From NCBI RefSeq assembly GCF_910592395.1, contig NC_088321.1:4280001-4344000 (forward strand): 64,000 nucleotides of DNA, read 5' to 3'. Shown piece after piece: positions 27,142-40,084 of the stretch. Numbering within the stretch: the first letter of the stretch is position 1; each line of letters begins with the position of its first letter. A program made the translations under genes and the position numbers. Below the pieces are notes generated by a model. It made no database searches. It saw only the letters and a list, made by a program, of their open reading frames with translations, and had not been told where the DNA came from. The stretch comes from Lineus longissimus. Its lineage: Eukaryota; Nemertea; Pilidiophora; Heteronemertea; Lineidae.

Positions 27142-30016
27142 GCTGCACCAGCAAGTAGGCCTGAGGCAACTTCTCAACCTGTGAACAATAGGAAGTCAGT
27201 CAAAGCTAAGGTATGTGTGTGATCAAGTTTCCATCACCGAATTCTTTTTAGACCTTGAGATTGTTCAGACTTAGCTTGTCATGTCCAATCTGTCATCATG
27301 ACTTTATGGGAAAACCTGTGGCATGTTTGTCAAGGTTCCGCAGCAAAACATCCCCATAGCATAATGCTGCCACCTCCGTGCTTCACAGTCAGTATGTTCT
27401 TTGGATCCCCCCCCCCCCGTTTTGCCAAACGTACTGCTGGTAGTTGTGGCCGAAGACTTCGCTTTTAGTCTCATCAGACCAAAGAACACTCCTCAAGAAG
27501 GCTCTGTATTTGCCCACATGTTCTCTCGCAAACTTCAGCCTTGCTTGCCGGTAGCGTTTTTGAAGTAAAGGCTTCTTTCTTGCCCTGCAGCCTCGTAGTC
27601 CACTACGATGCAAGACCTTCTGGACAGTGGACAGTGACACATTTGTCTCTGTAGCTTCTAATTCCTGGCAGAGGTGTTTCTTGGTCGTCTCGGGGTTAAT
27701 GTGCACCTTTCTAACCAATGTGGGCTCATCTTTGGATGTCAGCTTGCGCTTTCTTCCTGACCTTGGTAAGGTTGCTGTTGTCCCTGGGTCCCTGTACTTC
27801 CGCTTTATTGTCTGAACTGACGCCCGTGGCATATCAAGCTGCTTGAAAATCGCTCTTAGTGAAGTACCAGACTGGTTCAAGTGGACAGGCGACTCTATCA
27901 GATCTTGAGAGTACTCCTTTGACTTCCCCATGATGACTCTTAGCTGGCAAATGACCTGAGCAGAAACCCAGTCCGTTTTATACTGCTACAGTGGCGCCAC
28001 CTGAGCTATGACATGATGGTCAACAGGTAGTTGAGACAAGATAAAAGCCATTGTATAACATATTTGCCCACCTCAAGGCCAAACAACTAGTAGATAAGGT
28101 AGGTGTATGTAAATTTATGACACTCTGAAATATGCATTGTTTTCAAATAGAGCTCATAAAAACAACGAAATTAATGAAACAGAAGTATGTTTTTTAGTTG
28201 ATGACGAGATGTGATGATAGACTTCCTGTAAACTATATACTATTCCCGCGTTCTGTAGTTGCAGAGAAAGAGACAGGGTTATATCATCCTTTGAATTGTT
28301 TGTAAACTTTCGAGCACGACTGTACTCTCTAATTTTTGCCTTGGCCTCCAGAAATAATAGTGTATTTTCAAATTCTTTCTTATCAAACCTGAGTGTGTGT
28401 TATTATTGCACCACCAATATCCAATTTGATAACCAGTACGCATGTACCCAATGGTGTGGTTGTCTAATTTTCTAATTGTAATTTCTAATTCTAGTGTGAA
28501 AGTCAATAGTTCCCTTTTTTGTCATGGTAACGTTGTGGGCATTTTCTATTCTTGGCTCACATGGGTGAGCTTATATCCTTACGATTTCATCTTGTCCAGC
28601 ATTGTTGGCTTTGACTTTGTCTGTCGTTAAGCACTTTTATCATATACCCTAAGTGCAGATAATGATAAATAGAAAACTGCACGAGTGTCTGATCCGAGTA
28701 TCCAGATTGCACGAGATGATTTTCTACGCAGGTCGAGAGCTTTTCAAGCCGTAGAAAATCATCTCGTGCAATCTGGATACTCGGATCAGACACTCGTGCA
28801 GTTTTTTTATTGTACATGTACATGTAAGAAGCACTATCAATGGAAACACGTACCACTTTTTTCAGAAAAGAAAAGCCAGCAAGGGAAAAGCAAGCAAGGC
28901 GAAGGGTAAGAAATTTTTATTAGATTCAAGTTGCCGTGTTGGAAATAACAGTGGTCATAAGATATATAGAAAATGTAGCACTTGTCTTCATGGCATCATT
29001 GCATCACATCATCAGGAGGATAGGATTTTTGATAGAAATTTGCAACCATAAGCTGATTTAGAAATTTGCAACCATAAGCGGATTTAGAAATTTAATTTGC
29101 GGAGCAAAAACAAACAGTTATGTGATATTTCCATTGAAATAATGGACTCCTCGGAGTGCATGATGCAATGAGATTACAAAGAAACATTTAGCCAAATGTT
29201 CAGTTGTTGAAAGGTTTAATGAGGAACTGACCCCTGTATCCTCATATCCAATCGGGGGGGGGGGGGGGACAATTTGGTCGCATGGCCATCAGAATGAAAT
29301 GTAATTGACTTATTTTGCAGGAGACTATTGCGCAGCTGAGAGAATAGACAACTACGACCCCAAAAACAACATGTATTACATAAAGTGGCAAGGATATGAT
29401 GCGTCCCACAACTCATGGGTAAAAGCGGAAGACGTAACTTCTCCTCTCATCTCTTCTTACAAAGAGAAATTAGGTAAATCATGATTGAAAGGATTATGGC
29501 TGTGTACTCTATGCAGTTGATGTTGTAGTGGTTGTGAGTCAGGCTGATGCAGCAGTTTCTTAGAGGTAGTGCCCGATTCGAACAACTGTAGCTTATCACA
29601 TAATTATCGTTTATCAGAATTGTGGAGTCAAAAGGAAGGATTGACAATCAATTTATTGAAATTCCTTCAGATGATACATTAAAAGATGTCATAAAACTCA
29701 CCTGTCCATTCAAAAGGCTTTTGTATTGCAATTACAGAACGGTTTCTATTCAATAAAAACACTTCGCTGGTGAGAAAATTGTTGGGAACACTTCAAAGCA
29801 GTGGAAGTCTTTGGTTCAAAGGCATCTCAAACCAGTATGAGGTTGCAGCATGAATGCAGTGTAATTGAGATTTGCTTGTTTTCTTCGCCTTAATTCCATA
29901 TATTTTGGTAGTGTACCCTTGAAGAAAATGATATGATGTCGTGTGATACTAATATCTGAATAATAGTGGTTCTTTTAATTTCCTCTATTTTAGGTTTCGG
30001 AACGCACAAGAAGTGA
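27142..30016 (+). CDS. Spliced small chromodomain protein gene (first exon not found)
   Basis: Four exons with matching phases: 27142-27210 (TTTTACAG acceptor, GTATGT donor; AAPASRPEATSQPVNNRKS), 28866-28905 (KRKASKGKASKAK), 29321-29473 (chromodomain: CAAERIDNYDPKNNMYYIKW, then WVKAEDVTSPLISSY) and 29994-30016 (ends FGTHKK and TGA). Chromodomains bind methylated histone tails. Aromatic residues Y and W sit at expected places. A Tc1-like copy and a palindrome lie in introns. It may be a captured host gene or a cargo gene of element B. The start codon and any upstream exon were not identified. Confidence 0.6.
27304..27931 (-). pseudogene. Tc1/mariner transposase fragment
   Basis: The N-terminal part of a Tc1-type transposase: HTH region (SQDLIESPVHLNQSGTSLRA), the second HTH with LPRSGRKRKLT, and the first catalytic Asp in LWSDETKSEVFG. 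A C-tract at 27410-27418 shifts the frame; beyond it HGGGSIMLWG-type sequence can be read in another frame and then stops near 27304. The C-terminal third with the other acidic residues is missing. It lies in an intron of the chromodomain gene, opposite strand. Confidence 0.85.
28676..28802. repeat. Long near-perfect palindrome (about 52-bp arms)
   Basis: ACTGCACGAGTGTCTGATCC at the left is repeated in reverse complement at the right end; about 20 bp separate the arms. MITE-like hairpin in an intron. Confidence 0.85.
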
Positions 30017-30939
30017 TGCACCTCATGTCTTTCGATTGTTGAAAAAATTGATGTGAATTTGTGCAAATCCGCCCGCCTGTGTTTTTTTGTTCAGTGGAAT
30101 TCACGTATTTCGGTATTCCTTCTTCACCTCCACGCATTATTCATTCTGACATAAACTCACATGATCACTTTTGATGAAAGATTACATAATGGATAATATT
30201 GAATTTGCACAAATATAGTACAATGTAAACTTATCATATCTTTCAAAGGTCTCATTAAAAGTAAATGTAAGTTACATGTACATGTACTGTGGAATTATTG
30301 TTTTTTCAGACAATCTGTGGCTGTTGTATACATGTATCATTCAATAATCGTGGCGTTTTTCATATTATTAGATACATATATAGTCTTGCCTTTATCTTTG
30401 CTACCTCCCAGCGACTTGACTACATGTATTATAAGGGACCATCTCAAAAGTATTTTGAAGCCTAAAAGACTACGGGTAAGTCATTTAGTCTTTTTGAGTG
30501 TAGTCACACCCAAGACTAAGTGACTTGAGTCATTTTTGCTTCAAAAAACATGTACCTGTGAGATGGTCCCTGAATTCATACCTTGAGACAATATCCAGAC
30601 CGGCACTTAATACTGAGTTTCTCTTGAATTGACATCAATAGAGAAGTCTGGCTACATGTGCTAGGATTGCAAATTACAGCGTACTTTACATGTACATTGG
30701 ACTTGGAGCCTCCCTCGGTGGATACCTCTCTAATAAGGACACCGTGCTGAATTGGTTTGGGTGGAATTCCACAACCAGGACGCCTTTCAATTGCAGACGA
30801 TATTGGAGTGTCCTAACAGCAAGGTAACACTTTACTTAGACAACGTCACGTCCAACAAGAATACACCTGCCACATACGGAAATACTGCCTTTGAAGACAT
30901 CATTCAGAATGTTTGGGTTACTTAAGGATTTGTCACACC

Positions 30940-31790
30940 CACCCAGAATATACACAAGATGTCATTGAAAATGCTTAAAAAAATGTCACATCCCACCTGA
31001 ATACGCCGAACGTATGGAAATACCGTCTCTGAAGACATTATCCAGCATGGTCGGTTTACTTTATTCGACACAATGTCACATTCAACCTGAATACGCCTGA
31101 TCGTATGGAAATACCGTCTCTGAAGACATTATCCAGCATGGTCGGTTTACTTTCGACACAATGTCACATTCAACCTGAATACACCTGATCGTATGGAAAT
31201 ACCGTCTCTGAAGACATTATCCAGCATGGTCGGTTTACTTTCGACACAATGTCACATCCCACCTGAATACGCCTGATCATATGGAAATACCGTCTCTGAA
31301 GACATTATCCAGCATGGTCGGTTTACTTTCGACACAATGTCACATTCAACCTGAATACGCCGGACCGTATGGAAATACCGTCTCTGAAGACGTCATCCAG
31401 AATGGTCGGTTTACTTTCGACACAATGTCACATTCAACCTGAATACGCCGGACCGTATGGAAATACCGTCTCTGAAGACGTCATCCAGAATGGTCGGTTT
31501 ACTTTCGACACAATGTCTCATTCAACCTGAATACGCCTGATCGTATGGAAATACCGTCTCTGAAGACGTCATCCAGAATGGTCGGTTTACTTTCGACACA
31601 ATGTCTCATTCAACCTGAATACGCCTGATCGTATGGAAATACCGTCTCTGAAGACGTCATCCAGAATGGTCGGTTTACTTTCGACACAATGTCACATCCA
31701 ACCTGAATACGCCTGATCGTATGGAAATAATGACTCTGATAATGTCATTCAGAAGAGTTGGGTTTACCTACATGTACGATATAATGTCAC
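30940..31790 (+). repeat. 88-bp minisatellite, about nine copies
   Basis: CGTATGGAAATACCG recurs at 31012, 31102, 31190, 31278 (variant), 31366, 31454, 31542, 31630 and 31718, a period of 88 bp. Words such as TCCAGCATGG and TTTCGACACAATGTC also recur. No coding signal. Confidence 0.9.
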
Positions 31791-32875
31791 TTCTAACCAA
31801 AATACTGCAGCTGCATATGGTATGTAATTCAGAATGATGGTTTACTTGAGACAATGTCACATCCAACCAGAATACACCTACCGCATACTGAAGTACGGTC
31901 TTTGAAGATGTCATTCAGAGTAGTTTGATTTTTCTCAGTAATCCAACAGCCCGCTTCATGTATATGTGTACATGCAGGACAATACAATGGTCAGTCACTT
32001 CAAAGCGTGGCCTTCAGGGGATGGCACAAGGACAAGGGCAACTTGAATACATAACCTTTCTCAGTCAAGATGAGGCAGATGCTACTTGACCATACACATC
32101 TTTGACACCTGTCTGCTCATTTCCGGCAAAAATTGATGGTTCTTTATACATGTAGGCAGCCTGATAGTATCAGCTGTGTTCACCCAAGGTGAGCAACAAT
32201 GAAAACAAGTGCATGTATTTTGATGCAAGAATCATTTTATTGCTGCTGAAATTCACATTCAGCCAGTAATACAAATCTGCTTATACATAATTGGTGGATT
32301 CACAATATATCAGATTACACAAAAGGCATTTTCCAAGGTCCCCAGTGGTCCGGCAATAATTCTAAGTCGTTTTGGGAGTTGCAGGACATCAGCCAAGCCC
32401 CCTGCAGTCAGATAAAAAAATTAACCAGCAGCAGGTACCCCCCTCATGATTAAGTTCGTCCCGAGGGCCGGAACATCGCTGTATTGTCGAACAGTTGGCA
32501 GATTCCTGAGCGCCAGACGGGCAAAAAAAACTCTCACTGAACAGTTTTGCCTCAGTTGACACTTTTTGCCATACGACGTCATTTTAGGGTCGTCACAACA
32601 CCTGATTTGTGGCGTAGTTTCCCAATAAACTGCATTGGAAGTTCGCATTGGAACTTTCACTACAAAAAGTCACCTTATTCACAAACATGCTTCTTGAGAA
32701 CCTCTGCAAGGGCCTTCAGAGATGCCACAGAGTTCCAAAAACGTTAGCATCTCGTGGCATATTTTGTTAGCTTCGAGTGACATTTGGGGACACTATACCC
32801 TTTTAGGCAAACTTAGACCAAATCAAGTCGAAAAAGATCGGGATTTCTGAAATAAATCCGGCTTCAAAGGGTTAA
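31791..32875. other. Element B sequence, no gene seen
   Basis: Degenerate continuation of the 88-bp theme to about 31930, then unassigned sequence up to the last exon of the - strand gene. Confidence 0.4.
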
Positions 32876-35800
32876 TTACACGTACTCAATGCCAATGTCA
32901 TCACAATCCTCCTCCTCAGAGCTAGACGCATCCTCCTCCGAATTTGATTCTTCACCACCAGGTTGCACCTCCCCTTCCTCAAAATCCACCACGATCTCTA
33001 TGTCAGTATCTATACATTCAAATACATCTGTTGCTTCTAGGAGAAGGTCTGTGTAGAATTCCTTTGATTCCAGCAGCAACTTCACCAATCCATGGTTTTC
33101 TTAAATAGAAGGAGAGCTGGACATTAAAATTCTGAAGTCATCAACAAAGGTAATGCACATACATCTGCAAACCAATAGTTTATATCTGTCCAGTTAGATT
33201 AATGAAAGGCATTCGGTTTGAATTAATTCAAAGCAGGGCGTAGTACATTTGTATTAGTAAACTGAACCTGAGCTGGGAAAGAACGAAGTTGCAATCAGAT
33301 CCAGATCAGCATCCACAGCCCAGGTTAATTCAGAGGTAGTGCCACAGCAAGACAAGTACATGTATGCATCAACCTCCACAAATGTTGGGTAAAAATAATT
33401 GCATGGCCACTACCTTGGTTTTTGATGGCCTCATTGTTCACGGTGTTGATTCTGTCTTCCAAGGTGTTGATTTTTTTCTTGAAGAAAAGAACAGTTGATA
33501 CCATCTCTTGAATGAGCACAGGCAATTCCTCGATGTACCTGGTCATGTGTTCATGTATATCAACTATTTTCTTCTTCAAAGCAAATGTTTCTCCCTTGTT
33601 CCCTGAATTGAAGAAACAAATATTAGGACTACAGGCTAAAAGTTTCTTGCTCCATCCCTCCTACATGTACATACGAAACGCTGGTAAAAATACATGCTGG
33701 ATATGTCAGAAATGTGACTATAAGATTGAGGCGCAACTTAACATTTTACTTGCAACCAATGTACATTGCAACCAAATTGTGTTAAATGTACAAGGTAAAA
33801 TGTACTTTACATCACTTGAAGACCAATGTACCAGTAAGCCTAGAGCAAAATGCCGACCCAGGCTTTAAACCTCAAATTGCTTGATAAACAACAGCTGGAT
33901 CAATTTCTCTGAACAATCGAAAATGACTGCAGGACATTACCACTTGGAGTTATTTGTGTCCTGGACTTTGTGTTACATGTACTAAGTGAAGTTTGTGGGT
34001 AAATGAATATGAAGTGAATGCCAACCTGCAGGATTATGCCAAGGCAACAAATAGTCCTCTTGTGTGACTTCGTCCACAGAAACATGACAGTCTGCTTTTG
34101 AATTGTACAGTGTAACACAATGCTGAAGTTGTTTTCTCTCCTTTTCAAGACGCTTTCGTAGAGAAGCCCGACTCTTTGAAGCATCTGAAATGAAAATGAT
34201 AAACTTTTAAACTGATCGATATAGCAGTGAACTCGACATGCATCGTAACTGCACAAACTGCTAATATGAAGAAAGCCCCTTTAATACTGTCGTGTTAATT
34301 GCTATCTTTCAAATCATGTCATGTTATTTAAACCAATGAACTTTATAAGAATCTGAAAAGAATGAAAGTGTGTATATAATCAAATTGAAAAACTCCCGAA
34401 GATAGGGCAGAAGGCTGGAAAACCTGGTCAACAAACTGGGTTGACCATGGCACAAGGAAAACCGTGGTGTTCTTGCAGCTTCTATCTTCAGCTCCAGACT
34501 CTGAATCACATTCTAGAGAACAATTTGTGTTTTGATTAAAGAGCTGTGTTCCTTCAGTTATTTTTAGTGCCTGTTACATGTACACTTTGAAAACAAATTT
34601 ATCTCCTATAAATATATCATACCTGATAACAGCTGACGACGCACATGAGACACAAACTGCACATGATGAACTATGTTTTCCCATTTTCCTAAGTATTGAC
34701 CTCAATACTGGCTCCCGCACCTCCTCCCAACTTTCCTCTTGTCTTTGCTTCCGGTCAGCATGCGCAACAAAATGCCTTTTCTTCCATTCAGATTCAGTGC
34801 CTGGCACTTCAGTACTATTGGAAGCCCGAATCCCATTCAGAAGCTCCATAAGTTCAGCTCTCACTGTAAATTAAAAGTGCATTGATAAATACTACCGGGA
34901 AAGAAAAAAAAAGTTCCTAAGTGTTGATTCGAAAATACCATTATTTGCCTTAATCAGCAGCCAGTGTTGCCCAATTAACCTTTAAAAAAGAATAAATCAT
35001 TTGCAAACTATTACCCGACTTGTGATCAACACAAAATTCAAAATTTAGATGAATCAGTTAACGTCGTTTGACCTCTGCAGCCGTAAAAAGTATGGTAGGT
35101 CAAATCGGAAACTTACTCCTTATAAAATACACAACTTGATTTGTGTCTTGGAATAGAGCCAACTAGCTGATGAATAAAAAGACCTTAAAAGAAAAATCAC
35201 AAACCTTGCTGGAACACTTGAAAATCGAAAGGTGCATCGATTTCTACTTCATTATTACTTGGTAGCAATTCCTCAGGAAAGTCCTTTAGTTTCTCTGGAA
35301 AAACAAGCAATTTTGAAATTAAGGCCAAATGCAGATTACGCCAGAAAAGATGCAATTTCTTCCATGGAATTTCTTACATAAAAAGGGTGGAAAAGACTAA
35401 TTTTTCTGGTTTGATTTTAAAGATTGGTGAGAAATTTTAACGAGGTATAGCAGTGATAGGGTTGGATTTGTAGGCATAAACCATTTGTCCAGAACATGAA
35501 ATTATCAGTTAATTGCACTAATGTAAGACTAGTCTAGCAGCAATATTTTTCCATGTATAAAGCCTAATTGAATATTGATGGCTCAGACGAGGTGAAGGAA
35601 TTTGTCAACCAAAAACAATCTACCTGTCGTTGAGGTTTTCTTCCCTTTTCTTTCTCTTCTGGGAACTGATGGACCATCTATATCACCATTGATGTCCCTG
35701 GATGGAGCCTTCACATATGGTTTTTAAGTTCTTTTTAGGATAGGTTTTCCTCTTTCTCCTGCGATAGGAGGCAGCCAACTCTTTGATTCGTGCATAATGC

Positions 35801-37120
35801 CCTGCATTCTCACCAGAAGCATTGTGATCATTACCATTGGATGATGCTGAAAAACAAACACATAAAGTGACAAATACTAATAATAGTCAAAACTATGACT
35901 TAGCCTAGACAAAATACAGCCTCCATGCAGGCTACACTCGATTTATGATTTTAACAAACACGAAATACTTTTCTACTGAGTTTTGTAACACCATGATTCA
36001 ATCCAAATGGGCCATTGTACGATAGAGTTACAGGCCTTTCAATTACGTGGAGACCTCTACACCCTGTATTTTTTAGCCTATTTTGGGGGACATGTTTTTT
36101 TGCTTTTTGGCTTAATTTGGGGACATTTCATCACGCCAATTTGCCTGAACAGCAATGTCATAAATCAAAGTTAGTGACTGATATCACCACATACACCTGA
36201 AAAATCATAATTTTAGGGGAAAACTTTAAAATGAGGCCATTTGGATGAGATTTGGTTATGTTAGAGGTCAAAAAACGCTTCAGGGGGGTCATATTTTAAA
36301 AAAAAAGAAAAAAATACCTAATTTGGGGACATCCTGTACGGTGTAGGAATCATGTAATTGAGAGGCCCGAGTGACCTTATACAGTCCTTCGTAACTGAGA
36401 GTGCTGACCTGCCAGATTTCGGTCTCATGTTCACGGGCTTAGCACCTTCGTTGCTCAAGAAATGGGCAAAGAACCCCCCCCCCCCCCACTGCGATATCAG
36501 GCTACGCCCCTGAACGTTCACGTGATACATGTTCTATGTCATTTTCGAATTGGTCAATCACTGTGCATGAGGTGACTTGTGACAAGACATCACATGGAAA
36601 TAATTAATGCGATGACAGGGTAATCGGCCTGGGAAATATTGAAACGCCACAATATTTGAGGCCACAATTCATGAATTACCTCTTTTGGCAGAAGGGCAGG
36701 CACGCCGGTCTAAGTCAATGAATGTGAAATTTTGAATTTATGGTTAGGGTCAGGGGGGGGGGCGACCTGGCCTGCCCGCCCGGCAAGCGTGGCCACACAG
36801 GGTAGGCTAGGCCTAGGGGGTGGGCATGGTGGGGGGGACTATAGGCCTACCATTACATCAATGTGTATGTCAATGATGACAAATAATGATGAAGATGTCC
36901 ACGCATCGAGCATTTACATACATTTACGGCAGCAGCATGGGGATGCATCTCATTTATCAATACAGGTGGTAGGCCTAGCTAGGCACGTGCCCTGCTGGGC
37001 CTGGGCCGGGGCTGGGCGACGGCCATGCATGCTTTTTTTCTCAGATCGATTTAGGACAATTAGGTGACAAAAAAACAACACCTTGGCGACCATCTGGCTA
37101 TACTTACCACCAAATTCCAT
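32876..37120 (-). pseudogene. Spliced transposase-like gene (KDZ-type suspected), core deleted
   Basis: Exons on -, with consistent phase: 37108-37120 (ATG; GTAAGT donor), 35624-35846 (RIKELAASYRRRKRKTYPKK; one-base frameshift near 35720), 35205-35294, 34623-34863 (ends SSCAVCVSCASSAVIR), then 34026-34184 (SLRKRLEKERKQLQ, LPWHNPAG), 33414-33602 (DIHEHMTRYIEELPV, a helical stretch) and 32876-33099 (LLLEATDVF, acidic tail, TAA). A basic N-terminus, a Cys cluster and a C-terminal coiled region is the layout I associate with KDZ (Kyakuja/Dileera/Zisupton) transposases. The long catalytic domain expected between the Cys cluster and the coil is absent: only 438 bp lie between those exons. Likely non-autonomous; family uncertain. 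Confidence 0.5.
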
Positions 37121-37129
37121 GGTCAGGAT

Positions 37130-37956
37130 ATTTGATGCGGTCCTAACTGTGACATGGTCTACGTTTCATAGCCTACCGGTACTTCAAACCGTAAATAGCA
37201 ATGGAATTGAGCAAAACTGAAATACTACAACACCATGAACACCATCCGATAAATCGAATGTCGCACGTTCTGTATACCGCGAGATCTCGAAACTACTGCG
37301 CACAGGCGCGAGAAATTATATAATAGCTCAATTGCCCCCTACCCCTTCAATTCAACTCAGGCCCCCTCGACTAACTACCTCCATCCCCCCCCCCAAATGT
37401 AAAATGATATCGTTTTTAGATTTGCTGTCGGTGTAGTCGGGGTTTGTTTGTCAGTCAAGGGGGCAACCGAAGGGGGGGGGGGGGGGGGGTCTCTAAGTTT
37501 CACGTGCCTGTGCTGCTGTTTTAGTAGCGACAGAGGCAGTGGCTAAAAAAGTAGCACGAGAAATGAGGATGAGCTGATATAGTTCTCCAGTAAAATGGGT
37601 TGCCGCAAATATTGACAACTTTAAAACTGTCAAAAACTTGCGTGAAGATTAATCAGAATAATTGAAGAGTCATGAAACTATATGATTACTACAAACCTAA
37701 TGCAAATCTAAAACATTCATACGGGCTGGTTTTGCGAATAGATGGATACCTTTGTTTACAAAATGACGTCACTCTGACGTCACGCATAACTTAAAAGATA
37801 CTTCGTTGCTATAGTTCATCATTATCCCACTGTAGCGCAATGTCTGTTTAGTTCCACCCCTAGCTGAAAGGTGGGGCAGCCTGATTTGGATCGTGGGATA
37901 TGTACGTTATAAGCCACTAATACCAATCGTAGATATACCACTATTGTTTGCGGAGA
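37130..37956. other. Element B right end
   Basis: Upstream region of the - strand gene, with C and G homopolymer runs (37386, 37470), ending in the imperfect inverted repeat at about 37922-37956. No gene. Confidence 0.45.
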
Positions 37957-38369
37957 ATGATTTTTGAGAGCATCTTCGTTTTATAGTTCGGGAGTTCTTC
38001 ATTTTATAGTTTTTCTAATGGCAAAATAACAATGAAGGGTCACTAATAATCGACTCATACTATGTGATCATGTGCAGTACCCTTTAAAGATACATCTTCC
38101 CTCAATTTAGGCGTGATACGTCAATAAATGAAAATAATTCCTGTTCATAATGTTGATTTTGTGTACATTAGGCCTTATATATCTGACAACAACCCTCTGA
38201 AAATAGTGATAGTGTGCGGAATTGTTTCAAATGACTTTGTTCTCAATGACTTTGTTTCTCAGAGATGTGAAAATGCTAAAATCAAGTGCCTGACTGTTGA
38301 AGATGTAAATTTTCTGACCTCTGCATTTTATAGATTCTGCAATCTTCAATCTTCGTTTTATAGACACCC
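37957..38369 (-). repeat. Element A right satellite remnant and terminal inverted repeat
   Basis: Starts inside a 347-bp unit at ATGATTTTTGAGAGC, continues with one partial unit and ends in CGTTTTATAGACACCC, the reverse complement of the left tip. Confidence 0.88.
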
Positions 38370-40084
38370 GACTAGGTGGCGCCATTTTGCAAGATGGGGC
38401 ACCAATAGCTTATGCGTCAAGGGCATTAACGCCAACCGAACAGCGTTATGCCCAGATTGAAAAAGAAACATTAGCAGTTGTGTTTGGGTGCGAGCGTTTC
38501 CACCAATTCTTATATGCGCGGAATTTTGACGTCGAATCAGATCGCAAACCACTTGAGTCAATTCTTAAGAAACAACTTGGGCAGGCACCGCCCAGAATTC
38601 AGAGATTTCTACTGAGGTTGCAAAAGTACACTTTCAACTTGCGTTTTGTGCCTGGTAAGGAAATGTATGTAGCTGACGCGTTAAGTCGAGCATACTTGGA
38701 GGACTCAGATCGTGATAATGAACTCTCACAGGAAGCCCAATTACAAGTTCATGCGCTAGTGTCTAGCTTACCAATAACCGCAGGAAAAGCTGATGAGCTA
38801 AAACGTGAAATACAAACTGACTCTGAATTGCAGACATTGCATAAAACTATAGAATCAGGTTGGCCGGAAAATTGTTCTGAAGTTCCAGATGTCGTGAAAC
38901 CATACTGGAACTGTCGCGATGAACTATACATTACTGAAGGATACATATTCAAAGGACACAAAATTGTGATTCCGCAATCAATGCGCAAAGACATGCTGCA
39001 AAAAGTGCATGAGGGACATCTAGGAATAGGAATGTGTCGAAGACGTGCGCGGGAGGTCATATATTGGCCAGGACTAAATAGTCAAATCGCTGAAATGGTC
39101 TCAAAATGCACAACATGTCAGAAACATTGCAATAAACAGCAAAAGGAACTGCTCATGTCACATCCCATACCGCAAAGGCCGTGGCAAAACATATCTAGTG
39201 ATCTATGTGTGGTCTATGGGAAGGACTACTTAGTGATAGTTGATGCGTACTCAGGCTATTTCGAGATAGCACTGCTTGAGGACACTACAAGTGAAACCAT
39301 AATCAAACATTGTAAATCTATATTTGCGCGCCATGGAATACCTGACGAATTCTTCACAGACAATGGTTCTAATCTAGTTAGCCGAAACTTTCAAGCTTTC
39401 GCAAAAGCATGGGAATTTAAGCTGGTGACATCATCACCAAGATTCCCACAATCAAATGGACTAGTTGAAAAAGCTGTGCAGACCGTCAAGAAAATTCTCA
39501 AGAGAAGCTTCTCAACAGGAGAAGACCCGTATCTAGGACTTTTAGCATACAGGAGTACACCACGTGAAGCAGACATGGCATCGCCTGCCAAGTTGCTTAT
39601 GGGTAGAAACCTGCGCACGAGGTTGCCAACGGCAACTTCACAACTCCTACCAGCGGATGCAGTCAAAGTTCAGCAGCAGATACAAACGCGACGGGATACG
39701 GCAAAGGCATTCTTTGATGGGAAGTCTAGAGCACTCAAACCCCTAAACCCCGGCGATAATGTTATCATAACCTCTCCGGATAAACAGGGATCCCCAGGAA
39801 TTGTGGAAAAGCAGACATCTGATCCGAGATCATATCTGGTCAGAACAAGGAATAACACTTTGCGACGTAACCGTAGACACCTCCGCCAGGTGCCCAGGGG
39901 CAGTATCCAGGAAAATGACCTGGAACAGGAAATTGAAGATGTAGACTCTGACGCAACAATCTCTAATGAAAGACTAGAATCTCGTGAGAATGAACTCCTC
40001 ATAAACACTATGCCTGACACCCCGCAGTTCGTTACAACAAGGTCAGGTCGTCTAGTCAGACCACCGGATAGATATGGTCATTAG
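38370..40084 (+). CDS. Ty3/Gypsy pol, 3' half: RNase H and integrase
   Basis: Begins with the second target duplication and continues the frame interrupted at 1055. RNase H: QDGAPIAYASRALTPTEQRY, then DALSR. Integrase: an H-H-C-C finger (KVHEGHLG, CTTCQ), catalytic Asp in SSDLCVVYGKDYLVIVDAYS, second Asp in FFTDNGSNL and Glu in SNGLVEKAVQTVKK. The C-terminus ends PPDRYGH, typical of invertebrate Gypsy pol. About 565 codons are open without a stop, in contrast to the 5' half with two. No start codon of its own is expected because it is part of a polyprotein. Confidence 0.92.

Larger units (their letters stand above)
7221..37956. mobile_element. Element B: about 30.7-kb transposon inside the element A satellite
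   Basis: Imperfect terminal inverted repeats: TCTCC, CAAACAA, GTGGTATAT and TACGATTG occur in order from 7221, and their reverse complements occur in the mirror order ending at 37956. The satellite stops at 7212 and continues in the same orientation at 37957, so B sits inside a unit; about 150 bp of the unit is missing and I see no target duplication. Without the Polinton the element is about 13.2 kb. It carries a spliced chromodomain gene (+) and a spliced transposase-like gene (-). Confidence 0.6.
1056..38369. mobile_element. Element A: about 37.3-kb inverted-repeat DNA transposon with nested insertions
   Basis: The left end starts GGGTGTCTATAAAACG and the right end is its reverse complement. 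The inverted repeat extends for more than 300 bp, with about 73 bp near the left tip duplicated (1080-1150). Subterminal arrays of about 347-bp units follow on the left (to 2450) and, inverted, at 5400-7212 and 37957-38369. The element interrupts a Gypsy RNase H domain with an 8-10 bp target duplication. No transposase can be assigned to it with confidence. Without the inner element B it would be about 6.6 kb. Long complex ends with subterminal repeats and an 8-bp-range duplication fit KDZ/Zisupton-like or Mutator-like elements; the family is not settled. Confidence 0.8.

Noticed and set aside
34574-34874. 98-aa + frame opposite exon 34623-34863
   Set aside because: The opposite strand has consistent splice sites and phase; this frame is its shadow.
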